From a virus: DNA of 64,000 nucleotides. The notes beneath the pieces were generated by a model, which ran no database searches, was not told where the DNA came from, and saw only the letters and a program-made list of their open reading frames with translations. The translations under genes were made by a program, and so were the position numbers. The stretch is taken from IMG/VR virus record IMGVR_UViG_3300042090_001530, positions 62,001 through 126,000 of that record; one strand, given 5' to 3'. Positions 16,884-23,931 of this stretch are shown piece by piece. The first letter of the stretch is position 1, and each line of letters starts with the position of its first letter.

Positions 16884-17124
16884 GCGCTTCAACCCGGCCC
16901 CGGACCCGACGTATGTCGCTGAGCAGCGCGGCCTGTTCGTGGACCTTTGCACGCTGCTCGGTGCGCACAACGCGTACGGCACGACCGAACCGGGCGACTA
17001 CGACGAGGACGGCAACGGCGGGCTACTGCTCCGGCAGTTGCCGACCGTGTGGCGGCCGGTTGAGTCCTGCCGCGACCTGGCCGCGCTCGCCGACGAGGCC
17101 TACCGTACGGAGGCGGACCGGTGA
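16876..17124 (+). CDS. small hypothetical protein
   Basis: 82 residues from ATG 16876 (AGGAGG upstream). Pattern FVDLCTLLGAHNAYG and TVWRPVESCRDLAALADEAYRTEADR. GTGA-coupled to the RusA-like gene. Not recognised. Confidence 0.55.
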   Translation: MPERFNPAPDPTYVAEQRGLFVDLCTLLGAHNAYGTTEPGDYDEDGNGGLLLRQLPTVWRPVESCRDLAALADEAYRTEADR

Positions 17125-17570
17125 CCGCGATCCAGGAACCGTTGCCCGGCGCAGTTAAGGCGCCGGAACCCACTGTCATCGCCCTGGAGTTCCCGGCCGG
17201 CTACTCGCCCTCGTCGTCGCTGACGTTCTTCCAGTGCGGGTCGAACATGCGCAAGAACCGGTGGGCCAAGGCGCGCATCACCAAGCAGATCCGCCAGGAC
17301 GCGGCCCAACTCGCGCGCGCCCAGGGCCTGCCGCAGATCACGCAGCGAGTGGACGTCCTCGGCGTGCAGCATCCCGCTCCGGGCAAGCGCACGATCGACG
17401 CCGAGAACATTGCCCCGCTGGTCAAGGCTTCAATCGATGGTCTACGCGATGCGGGCGTCCTCCGGAACGACTCGTCGAAGTATGTGCGCACCGTGGCATA
17501 CACGACCGGCCCGCGCATCCCGGGCGGCCAACTGGTCCTGCACCTGACGATGCTGGACGGTGCGGCGTGA
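17121..17570 (+). CDS. RusA-like Holliday junction resolvase
   Basis: 149 residues from GTG 17121. The C-terminal half carries the RusA core KRTIDAENIAPLVKASIDGL, where the Asp/Asn and following Lys correspond to the D-x-D-N...K metal site, then AGVLRNDSSKYV. RusA enzymes resolve Holliday junctions as dimers and are common phage recombination proteins. The usual second acidic residue appears as D-A-E-N rather than D-P-D-N. It sits after the RecE/RecT region and is GTGA-coupled to the C5 methyltransferase. Confidence 0.8.
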   Translation: MTAIQEPLPGAVKAPEPTVIALEFPAGYSPSSSLTFFQCGSNMRKNRWAKARITKQIRQDAAQLARAQGLPQITQRVDVLGVQHPAPGKRTIDAENIAPLVKASIDGLRDAGVLRNDSSKYVRTVAYTTGPRIPGGQLVLHLTMLDGAA

Positions 17571-18925
17571 ACGCCCCCATCGACGTGATCGACATCTTCG
17601 CCGGGCCTGGTGGATGGTCGCTGGCCTGCCGCACCCTAGGTCTTCGCGAGGTCGGGATCGAACTCGACCCGTGGGCGTGTGCGACCCGCGCCGCGGCCGG
17701 GCATCTCACCGTCCGCGCCGATGTGGCCGCGTTCCCTGTCCGGCAGCTTGCCCGCCGCGGAGAACGTCCCGCACGGCGGGGACTGATCGGCTCCCCGCCG
17801 TGCGGGACGTTCTCCGCGGCGGGCAAGGGGGAGGGCGTCGGCGACCTGCCGCTGCTACATCAGGCCCTCGACGACCTTGCTGCCGGGCGCGACCCGCGCG
17901 CTGACCTCGCTGCGGCCTGCTCGGACCCGCGGACCCCGCTAGTCGTCGAGCCGCTGCGGTACGCACTGGCGATCCAGCCCGAGTGGATCGCGCTCGAGCA
18001 GGTGCCTGCCGTGCTGCCGCTGTGGGAGCACATCGCCCGGATTCTGCGCGACCGCGGCTACTCGACGTGGACCGGGATCCTCAACGCCGCCGACTACGGG
18101 GTGCCGCAAACCCGGCGGCGCGCGATCCTGATTGCCTCCCGCGTCCGGACGGTCACACCGCCCGAGCCGACTCACGCGAAGGAAGCCGAGATCGAGACGC
18201 TGTTCGGCCCCGGCCGACGGCGATGGGTGTCCATGGCTGAAGCGCTCGGCTGGCTGCCCGCAGGTGTCGTCAACACCCGCGGAGAGCGCAAGACCCCCGG
18301 CGGCAACGAGTTCTCCGCCGACCGGCCGTCTTGGGCGCTGACCGAGAAGGCCAGGTCGTGGACGGTGCGCACGCTTTCCGGCAATGGAGACGCTCACGAC
18401 TACGAGCGGGACCTAGACGAGCCGTCGCCGTCGCTGACTTCGCGATCCGACCGGTGGCGCGTCGATGTAGGCGCAGGAGGGTTCGCCGGGGGCTGGGGAC
18501 GGAACGGAGACGAGCCGTCGCCGACGATTCGACTCCAGTCGCAGTCGTGGGTACTTAGGCACAACGACCGGGCGAACGCGACGGTGCGCCGCATTGATGA
18601 GCCCGCCGGGACTCTCGCCTTCGGCCATGCCCGGAATGAGTACTGCTGGATTCCGGGCATGGCCGAAGGCGAGAGTCCCGGCGGGCATGCCTCCGATACC
18701 CACTCCCGGTCGGAGTCGGTTCACATCACAATCGAGGAGGCTTCGGTCCTTCAGTCGTTCCCGAGCGACTACCCGTGGCAGGGCACAAAGACCCAGAAGT
18801 TCCTTCAGTGCGGCAACGCCTGGAGTCCGCGCGCCGCGATGGCCGTGATAGGTGCCGCGACGGGCATCGACTGGCAGCCGGTCGCGGCGCGCTGCTACGA
18901 CGAGGTTGCGCAGGTGGCCACATGA
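17567..18925 (+). CDS. C5-cytosine DNA methyltransferase
   Basis: 452 residues from GTG 17567. Motif I DIFAGPGGWS (~9-18), motif IV GSPPCGTFSAAGKG with catalytic C79, motif VI-like ALEQVPAVLP (EQV in place of ENV), motif VIII QTRRRAILIA, a long recognition region, and motif X-like LQCGNAWSPRAAMAV. It transfers methyl groups from SAM to C5 of cytosine, probably to evade host restriction. Two perfect long inverted repeats lie inside the gene, one abutting motif IV and one in the recognition region. Both keep the frame open but insert atypical residues, so activity is not certain. Confidence 0.85.
   Translation: MNAPIDVIDIFAGPGGWSLACRTLGLREVGIELDPWACATRAAAGHLTVRADVAAFPVRQLARRGERPARRGLIGSPPCGTFSAAGKGEGVGDLPLLHQALDDLAAGRDPRADLAAACSDPRTPLVVEPLRYALAIQPEWIALEQVPAVLPLWEHIARILRDRGYSTWTGILNAADYGVPQTRRRAILIASRVRTVTPPEPTHAKEAEIETLFGPGRRRWVSMAEALGWLPAGVVNTRGERKTPGGNEFSADRPSWALTEKARSWTVRTLSGNGDAHDYERDLDEPSPSLTSRSDRWRVDVGAGGFAGGWGRNGDEPSPTIRLQSQSWVLRHNDRANATVRRIDEPAGTLAFGHARNEYCWIPGMAEGESPGGHASDTHSRSESVHITIEEASVLQSFPSDYPWQGTKTQKFLQCGNAWSPRAAMAVIGAATGIDWQPVAARCYDEVAQVAT
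17747..17827. repeat. 36-bp perfect inverted repeat inside the methyltransferase
   Basis: Left arm 17747-17782 is the exact reverse complement of right arm 17792-17827, with a 9-nt loop. The right arm encodes motif IV (SPPCGTFSAAG), so the left arm is the likely secondary copy. Left arm plus loop is 45 nt, a whole number of codons. Confidence 0.95.
18601..18686. repeat. 37-bp perfect inverted repeat inside the methyltransferase
   Basis: Left arm 18601-18637 is the exact reverse complement of right arm 18650-18686, loop 12 nt. The left arm encodes EPAGTLAFGHARN, which fits the family; the right arm encodes PGMAEGESPGGH, which looks like antisense read-out of it. Confidence 0.95.
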
Positions 18926-19461
18926 CGCTGTCCCACGCCACGTACTCGCGCCAGGTGAAACTCAACCTCCAAGACCCCGACGACCTGTTCGTCGACGGGA
19001 TCCACGAATACGCCGGCACAATCGCCCCGCCCGTCGACCTTCACGAGCAGAAGGTCCACCTGGTTGACGCTGAAGCGATCCGGCAGGCACTCCTCGGCCT
19101 CCCCAAGGCGCTGACCGCACTGGAACGGGGCGCAGCGCTCGTCGTCTGCGACCAGTGGGGGCTCGATCGGGAGATTGTCGGGCTCGCGCGCGAAAGCCTT
19201 GATCGGGCGATCTCCCGCGCCCGCGAGGCCGCGCCGGAACGGCTGGGGGAGCTGCTGGAGACGGCTGCCGTGGAGTCGGTGCCGCCGCTCGTCGACGCAG
19301 TCAGGGTGCGCGACGCGGGGCTGGTCGAGGAGCTTCTCGTCGACCTGGACGTCCTGCAGCTACGGGCGCTCACGGTCGTCCTCGCGGACATGCTCGCCGC
19401 CGCAGGCGCGCCACGAGATCCCGGCGCCGACGTGGCGCACCTCGACCCCGAAGACCCGTAG
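18922..19461 (+). CDS. hypothetical protein
   Basis: 179 residues from ATG 18922, 4-bp overlap with the methyltransferase. Helical and acidic (ERLGELLETAAVESVPPLVDAV; LQLRALTVVLADMLAAAG). No family recognised. It could be a partner of the methyltransferase by coupling only. Confidence 0.55.
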   Translation: MTLSHATYSRQVKLNLQDPDDLFVDGIHEYAGTIAPPVDLHEQKVHLVDAEAIRQALLGLPKALTALERGAALVVCDQWGLDREIVGLARESLDRAISRAREAAPERLGELLETAAVESVPPLVDAVRVRDAGLVEELLVDLDVLQLRALTVVLADMLAAAGAPRDPGADVAHLDPEDP

Positions 19462-19482
19462 CCAGCAGGAAGTAGCAGTCCC

Positions 19483-19920
19483 ATGCCCGTCACGCTCGCC
19501 GCGCCGCCCGGCGAATCCGAGCCCATCCCGACCGAGACCGCCCGGCCCGCCACCCTGGAGCCGAGCGAGATGCTGCAGCGCGTCATAGCGATCCAGGCCC
19601 GCGATCAGCAACTCGTCGCCGACCGCTACCTGGCACTGTTCGTCGCCGCGCTGACCGCCCGACTGGCCCGCGCCTACCGCCGCGACCGGGACAGGCTGCT
19701 GCGCGCGAACCTCGCACTGCAAGCCGACCTTGACGCGTCCGCAGTCCGCGGCCGGTTCACGGCCGCGCAGATCGACGCGCTCGCCCGGGAGGTCGTCGAG
19801 CTGCAGGCCGGGCGCCGCGACCTGACCGGGAGGAACCAGACGCTCGAGGACGAGAACGCGCGGTTACGGACGCGCCTCGAAGCCGAGACGAAGCCGGCCC
19901 GCGGCCGGTGGCGTCGGTGA
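19483..19920 (+). CDS. coiled-coil protein
   Basis: 145 residues with AGGAAGTAG upstream. Long heptad-rich helices (RLARAYRRDRDRLLRANLAL, then NQTLEDENARLRTRLEAE) end in a basic tail (ARGRWRR). GTGA-coupled to a membrane protein. Function unknown. Confidence 0.6.
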   Translation: MPVTLAAPPGESEPIPTETARPATLEPSEMLQRVIAIQARDQQLVADRYLALFVAALTARLARAYRRDRDRLLRANLALQADLDASAVRGRFTAAQIDALAREVVELQAGRRDLTGRNQTLEDENARLRTRLEAETKPARGRWRR

Positions 19921-20144
19921 ACGCGCGTCTCGCCCGCGCCCTGCGGGCCCTCTCACTGCTCGCCGTGTTCGCCGCCGCGTTCAACCTGGCGCTCGCCGAC
20001 GGCTGGCGCGCGCCGCTCGGCGCGACCGGCCTCGCAGTCGCGCTCGCCACAGTCGCCGACTGGGTGCAGCGGCCCGACCAGGCGCCCGAAGAGCCGGAAG
20101 ACCTCCCTGAACCGGAAGACGCGCAACCCGCGCGCCAGCCCTAA
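19917..20144 (+). CDS. small two-helix membrane protein
   Basis: 75 residues from GTG 19917. Hydrophobic segments at ~9-27 and ~34-50, then an acidic Pro/Glu-rich tail (APEEPEDLPEPEDAQP). Coupled to the preceding coiled-coil protein, so the two may form a membrane complex. Confidence 0.6.
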   Translation: MNARLARALRALSLLAVFAAAFNLALADGWRAPLGATGLAVALATVADWVQRPDQAPEEPEDLPEPEDAQPARQP

Positions 20145-20165
20145 CCAGAAACGGACACCCTCGCC

Positions 20166-20612
20166 ATGACCACGAACGACGTACTCCTCCCGACCGCCGA
20201 CCCGGCCAAGGCGCTCCTCGCCGAACTCACCGGGCCCGCCACAATCGAGCAGTTGCTCGGGCGGGCCGAGCGCAACGGCACCAAGCGGGCCCGGCTCGTC
20301 GCTGCAAGGATCCGGCACGACGCCGATCTCCTCGAGCAGCTGCTCGCGCAGCATGGCGAAGAGGCCGTGGCGCGCCGGAAGGTCGACCGGCTGCGCGCCC
20401 AGCTCAAGGCGGCCGAAGCCGAACTGCGCGCGAAGACCGACCCGGAGCGCAACATCGCCCGACTCGCCGGCCCCAACCAGCCGGCACCGGCCGCGACCAC
20501 CAAGGTCATGCGCGCCTGGCTGATCGAGCAGGGGCACGAAGTCTCGGACCGCCGGCGCCTGACCGCCGCACAGATCGGGCAGTACGAGGCCGCGCACCGG
20601 GGCGCCGAATGA
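20166..20612 (+). CDS. coiled-coil protein with Lsr2-type DNA-binding tail
   Basis: 148 residues. Residues ~50-95 are coiled coil. The C-terminal ~35 (TKVMRAWLIEQGHEVSDRRRLTA....QYEAAH) follow the Lsr2 C-terminal pattern: R-A-W, G-x-x-V-S-x-R-G/R-R, and a closing A-Y/E-x-A-H helix that binds the minor groove of AT-rich DNA. Lsr2 is the actinobacterial xenogeneic silencer, so a phage copy could compete with host Lsr2 or coat phage DNA. The Gly of the RGR hook is Arg here (DRRRL), which might change affinity. Confidence 0.7.
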   Translation: MTTNDVLLPTADPAKALLAELTGPATIEQLLGRAERNGTKRARLVAARIRHDADLLEQLLAQHGEEAVARRKVDRLRAQLKAAEAELRAKTDPERNIARLAGPNQPAPAATTKVMRAWLIEQGHEVSDRRRLTAAQIGQYEAAHRGAE

Positions 20613-21184
20613 CCACCACCTTCGATCCCGGCGACGGCCGCGACTACCTCGCCGAGATGAGCGCGCTCATCGATGGCGCGCTGCCCGACGGCGAATACAT
20701 CGCGCCCCTCGTCGCGCACGACCTGATCGAGAAGCTCAGGGCCAACGACGGCGAGCTCCTCGCCGGATGGCTCAACATGCGGGCCGAGGTCACTATGACC
20801 GCCTACATCTCGGATCGGATCAAGAACCGTCGCCAGTCGAGTCGGGAGTCTGCCGCCCGGTCCACGTTCGGCGAGGCTGCTGAGCGGTTCGCGGTGGGCG
20901 GCGACGGTGCCACGATGCGCGCCGCAGTACTGACGCGGCCGTTCGATGCCGAGTACGTCGTGAACTGTGAACTGCTGCGACGCAGGGTTGCGGAGATGAC
21001 TGGAGCCGACCACATCTTCGTCGCCAAGGAGTACGCCGAGACGAAGCAGACGGCGAGGCTCCTGGAGTCCTTCCATCGCGCGGTCGCCAAGAAAGTCGGC
21101 GACCAGAAGACGAAGGACGTTTTCACCGAGGGCCAGTACGTCGAGATGTACCGGTCGATCACCCGCCGCGAGTTGGCGGTCTAA
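20609..21184 (+). CDS. hypothetical protein
   Basis: 191 residues, ATGA-coupled to the Lsr2-tail protein. Helical, with a basic middle (SDRIKNRRQSSRESAARSTF) and C-terminal basic/aromatic stretches (FHRAVAKKVGDQKTKDVF). Possibly nucleic-acid-associated. Last gene before the repeat array. Not recognised. Confidence 0.55.
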   Translation: MTTTFDPGDGRDYLAEMSALIDGALPDGEYIAPLVAHDLIEKLRANDGELLAGWLNMRAEVTMTAYISDRIKNRRQSSRESAARSTFGEAAERFAVGGDGATMRAAVLTRPFDAEYVVNCELLRRRVAEMTGADHIFVAKEYAETKQTARLLESFHRAVAKKVGDQKTKDVFTEGQYVEMYRSITRRELAV

Positions 21185-21216
21185 GCGCGCATGACAACCC
21201 TCACCGAATCACTTCA

Positions 21217-21749
21217 GCGCGCCGACTACCCGAGCCATCTCCTTGCCAACGCTGTCCTTCCCTTGCCGACGACCCATTTCTACGCAGTGCAGCCCCACGC
21301 AGTGCCATCCGACCCCCGTCGACGAGTCGCCCCTGGCCGACATGTCTCCGCCCAGCGCTGCCCCTACCGACTGCCCAGCGCATCGCGTCCCGTGCCATTT
21401 CGGCTCGTCCTGCTCCTGCCCCGCGCGCACCGACTTCCCAGCCCCGCGCGCCTCGTCGCACTCCAGCCCGCATCGACCACCCGGCCCACCTCACCGTGTC
21501 GCGCCCTGCCCCCTTCCATTCCCTGCCGACAACCCAACTCCCATCGCGCATGCCGTCCCGCCGCCTACCGACTACTCAGCCCACCGAGGCTCACGTCACC
21601 CCTCTTCGACTACACAAGCCCGCACCGCACTCCCCGAACCCTCGCGACTACCCATCCCGGCCCCGAACGTGCCTTCGCACCCCCACCTGGCCCTCGCTGA
21701 CTACCCAGCCCCCGACAGGCCGACAACTCCACATCCCTCACCACGTGAC
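21217..21749 (+). repeat. pyrimidine-rich array of ~13 degenerate 15-bp motifs
   Basis: About 530 bp, very poor in G on this strand. Units near CCGACTACCCAGCCC start at about 21220, 21265, 21309, 21338, 21367, 21430, 21472, 21526, 21568, 21606, 21645, 21697 and 21720. The steps are 23-63 bp (mean ~42), with unrelated pyrimidine-rich sequence between. Best copies are 21367, 21430, 21568, 21645 and 21697. Two frames (from ATG 21191 and ATG 21243) stay open across it, which the scarcity of stop-forming bases explains. It ends just before the RAMP-like gene. An RNA element, an iteron-type origin or a Pro-rich coding relic are the options. Confidence 0.6.
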
Positions 21750-21767
21750 GAACCGAAAGGCTCTGAC

Positions 21768-22442
21768 ATGACCTCCGTCTTCGCCAAGCACATCCCCCAG
21801 GCGTGGCCCCACCGCTACAGCGGCACGCTGCACATCGTCACCCTCGCGGGCGGCACTCCCAGCGACCCCAATGTCGCCGAAGGCTGGCTCCGCACGAAGC
21901 TCGCCGACAAGAACGACCTCATCCGCGACGCTGTCGCCGAGGTCATGGTTGAGCGCGGCATCACCGCAGAGGAAGCCGCGAAGGAACTCGACCGGCTCAA
22001 GCACTTGAACGGCTTCAAGAAGGACCCTGAGCGTGGCGGAGAGCTCTACATCGAAGGCCGGCAACTCAAAGCCGGAATTAAGGAGGCGGCGTCCGTCGCG
22101 CGCGCGGTTGGGAAGCTCCCGGACCGCTGGGGCCTGACGAAGAAGGGCATCGTCAACTTCGTTGCCGAGCACATCCAGGTCGTTGAAGACCGGCTGCACC
22201 TCGGAGTCACCGAACCCAGCGACGTGCTTCAGTCCTTCCCAAAGAACGCGCGCACCGGGCAAACCGGAATCCAATACACCGAGATCATCCTGGACGCGAA
22301 GCTCGACTTCACGATCATCAGCGACTACAAGTTCAGCGACGACGAGTGGGCGATGCTCTGGCTCACGGCTGAGCAGCAGGGCATCGGCGCGTCCCGCTCG
22401 CAGGGCTTCGGTCGATACGAGGTCGTCAGGTGGGATTCGTGA
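21768..22442 (+). CDS. RAMP/Cas7-like orphan protein
   Basis: 224 residues from ATG 21768 (GAAAGG upstream). Residues 94-108 (LYIEGRQLKAGIKEAA after E93) recall the (I)PGSSLKG-x-x-R helix entry of Cas7/Csm3-type RAMP proteins. Residues 205-215 (GIGASRSQGFG) match the RAMP glycine loop GhGxxxxxGhG with a basic residue, followed by a terminal strand RYEVV. The stretch 170-203 has the alternating strand-helix layout expected before that loop. There is no other cas gene and no standard CRISPR. It lies directly after the repeat array. An RNA-binding role is inferred; the fold should be checked by structure prediction. GTGA overlap with the next gene. Confidence 0.5.
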   Translation: MTSVFAKHIPQAWPHRYSGTLHIVTLAGGTPSDPNVAEGWLRTKLADKNDLIRDAVAEVMVERGITAEEAAKELDRLKHLNGFKKDPERGGELYIEGRQLKAGIKEAASVARAVGKLPDRWGLTKKGIVNFVAEHIQVVEDRLHLGVTEPSDVLQSFPKNARTGQTGIQYTEIILDAKLDFTIISDYKFSDDEWAMLWLTAEQQGIGASRSQGFGRYEVVRWDS

Positions 22443-22948
22443 CCACCCCGCAGGGCGCGGAGAGGCGCCCGGGGGGCCTAGGCGTCCCCGCCCGCGTCCG
22501 CCTCTCGCGCACCAAAGGCTTCCGGCTCCAGCAGTACGCGCCCGGCGCCATCGTCGTGCGTCGCCCCACGCGTTGGGGCAACCCGTTCACGGTTGCCGAC
22601 GCGCTCGCCGACGACCCGGCACTCACGGCGGCCCAGGCGCGGCAACGCTGCGCCGAGTTCTTCGACTTGTGGCTCGACGGGGAGATCGAACTCAGCGACC
22701 CGGCACTGGCCGAGCGCCGAGCCTGGATCCTCGAGCACATCCAGGAACTCGAAGGTCACCCGCTCGCCTGCACATGCCCCGAGGCCGTGCCAGGCGAGCC
22801 TGACTGGTGCCATGCCGTCAGCCTGATCCGCCGAAGCAACCCGCCGCAGCCGGTCGGCGAGTGCGGTGACGGCCTGTTCGCGGCCCCCGTCCGGCTGCGG
22901 CACGTCGTGCCCGTGAAGCTGCGGCGGGACGGGGCGGCGCGCCTATGA
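22439..22948 (+). CDS. DUF4326 family protein
   Basis: 169 residues from GTG 22439. Matches DUF4326: RVRLSRTKGFRL, VVRRPTRWGNPF, C-terminal ERRAWILEHIQELEGHPLACTCP...CHA. The family is widespread in phages and actinobacteria; a nucleotide-processing role has been suggested by context but is unproven. Coupled to the RAMP-like gene and to a small Zn protein. Confidence 0.8.
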   Translation: MTTPQGAERRPGGLGVPARVRLSRTKGFRLQQYAPGAIVVRRPTRWGNPFTVADALADDPALTAAQARQRCAEFFDLWLDGEIELSDPALAERRAWILEHIQELEGHPLACTCPEAVPGEPDWCHAVSLIRRSNPPQPVGECGDGLFAAPVRLRHVVPVKLRRDGAARL

Positions 22949-23145
22949 CCACCACGAAATGCCGCGACTGCCATCGCCCGATCACGGATCCGGCCTCAAG
23001 GGAACGCGGGCGGGGATCCCAGTGCTGGCAGGACCACCTCGCCACGCTCGGGACCGTGCCAGTCAAGACGCTCGGGCGCGGACGCCGCGATTGGGCCGCG
23101 GTCATGCCCGGCCAGGAGGAGCTTCAGCTCGAGGTGGCGCCGTGA
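22945..23145 (+). CDS. small zinc-finger protein
   Basis: 66 residues. CRDCHRPI followed by SRERGRGSQCW is the common actinobacterial short zinc-finger layout (C-x2-C ... G-x-G-x-x-C). ATGA-coupled upstream, GTGA downstream. Probably binds a partner or nucleic acid; unknown. Confidence 0.6.
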   Translation: MTTTKCRDCHRPITDPASRERGRGSQCWQDHLATLGTVPVKTLGRGRRDWAAVMPGQEELQLEVAP

Positions 23146-23375
23146 GCATCTGCGATCACTCGGGGCTAGATGAGACCTTTTGCGATCACTGCCGGAATGC
23201 GGGCAAGCCCCGCCAGTCCGTCATGACCGCGCGCATCCCCGGACGGATCGAGGCCCGCTATCGAGGGGTCTGCAGAGGATGCGGACTGCCGTTTACCCCG
23301 GGGACTTTGCTCACGCCCTCGGACACGGACGGCTGGATCGCGGAGTGCTGCGCGCCTGAGGATGGCGACTGCTGA
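23142..23375 (+). CDS. small zinc-finger protein
   Basis: 77 residues from GTG 23142 with ICDHSG, FCDHCRNAG, GVCRGCGLPF and AECCAPEDGDC: probably two zinc sites. The segment ARYRGVCRGCGLPFTPG matches a widely seen actinobacterial zinc motif. Coupled at both ends. Confidence 0.6.
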   Translation: MSICDHSGLDETFCDHCRNAGKPRQSVMTARIPGRIEARYRGVCRGCGLPFTPGTLLTPSDTDGWIAECCAPEDGDC

Positions 23376-23572
23376 TGCCCCACGCCGCCCTCACCCTGCG
23401 CGACCGCTGCCCGAAATGCGGCGGCCTGCTCGCCGTGGCCCCGCGCGGATGCAGCGCCGACGACGACCACGTGCAGTGCGAATACAAGTGCCCCGATCCG
23501 GACTGCCAGCACGAGTGGATCGTCCGATGGGGACTCGGCGTACTCGACCACGGGCTGGACGGTGCCGCGTGA
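23375..23572 (+). CDS. small zinc-ribbon protein
   Basis: 65 residues, CPKCGG ... CEYKCPDPDCQHEW: a zinc ribbon with two C-x2-4-C knuckles. TGATG-coupled to the preceding gene. Ends before a strong hairpin. Confidence 0.6.
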   Translation: MPHAALTLRDRCPKCGGLLAVAPRGCSADDDHVQCEYKCPDPDCQHEWIVRWGLGVLDHGLDGAA

Positions 23573-23594
23573 ACGGGATCACGACACGCGGAAG

Positions 23595-23627
23595 CCGCCC
23601 GCGCGGCGTGGGGGGCAGCGCGGGCGG
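23595..23627. terminator. bidirectional hairpin terminator
   Basis: CCGCCCGCGC (23595-23604) pairs perfectly with GCGCGGGCGG (23618-23627) over a 13-nt loop. It lies between the convergent zinc-ribbon and Phd-like genes, so it can end both transcripts. Confidence 0.65.
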
Positions 23628-23640
23628 CAGGGGAGCGCGG

Positions 23641-23832
23641 TCAGGCGTCGGGCGCAGTGGAGCGTTCGGCGAGCATTTGCTCGGCCCACTCGGCGGGCAC
23701 GAGCGCGATGACGCGCTTGCCGTTGCGAGTGACGAAGACCGGCTCATCCCTGTGGATCGTGCGACCCACATAGTCGGACAGCCGGGCCTTAAGTTCCCGG
23801 ATGCCCGGTTCCTGCGGGATGTCGTCTGCCAT
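23641..23832 (-). CDS. Phd/YefM-like antitoxin
   Basis: 63 residues from ATG 23832. IRELKARLSDYVGRTIHRDEPVFVTRNGKRVIALVPAEWAEQM is the classic Phd/YefM DNA-binding fold (L-K-x-x-L-S-x-Y...V-T-x-x-G-K/R-x-x-A-x-L-V). An upstream ATG would add ~21 residues. No Doc/YoeB toxin is adjacent; the divergent neighbour is a GIY-YIG protein across a promoter with palindromes. It may regulate its own promoter, protect against a host toxin, or pair with the GIY-YIG gene. Confidence 0.75.
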   Translation of the reverse strand: MADDIPQEPGIRELKARLSDYVGRTIHRDEPVFVTRNGKRVIALVPAEWAEQMLAERSTAPDA

Positions 23833-23887
23833 GGTCACAGGGTACGCAGTGACCTCGGAAGTGTCACGTCTGCGGTCAATCAAGGCT

Positions 23888-23922
23888 GTAGTCATGTGGA
23901 CTATTATAGTCACGGTGACTAC
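23888..23922. promoter_or_regulatory. divergent promoter with TAGTC palindromes
   Basis: TAGTC-ATGTG-GACTA (23889-23903) and TAGTCAC-G-GTGACTA (23907-23921) lie side by side. The minus strand has TATAAT at 23908-23903, and the plus strand TATAGT at 23905-23910, as -10 candidates for the Phd-like and GIY-YIG genes. The dyads cover both -10 boxes, as expected for antitoxin autorepression. Confidence 0.6.
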
Positions 23923-23931
23923 ACTGAGGCC

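Noticed and set aside
21217-21749. A standard CRISPR array
   Set aside because: Repeats are short and degenerate, the spacing varies from 23 to 63 bp, and no cas adaptation genes are near; reported as an irregular array instead.
21243-22442. One 399-residue protein with a Pro-rich N-terminus
   Set aside because: The frame through the array is open only because stop-forming bases are rare; a better start with GAAAGG lies at 21768. Not fully excluded.
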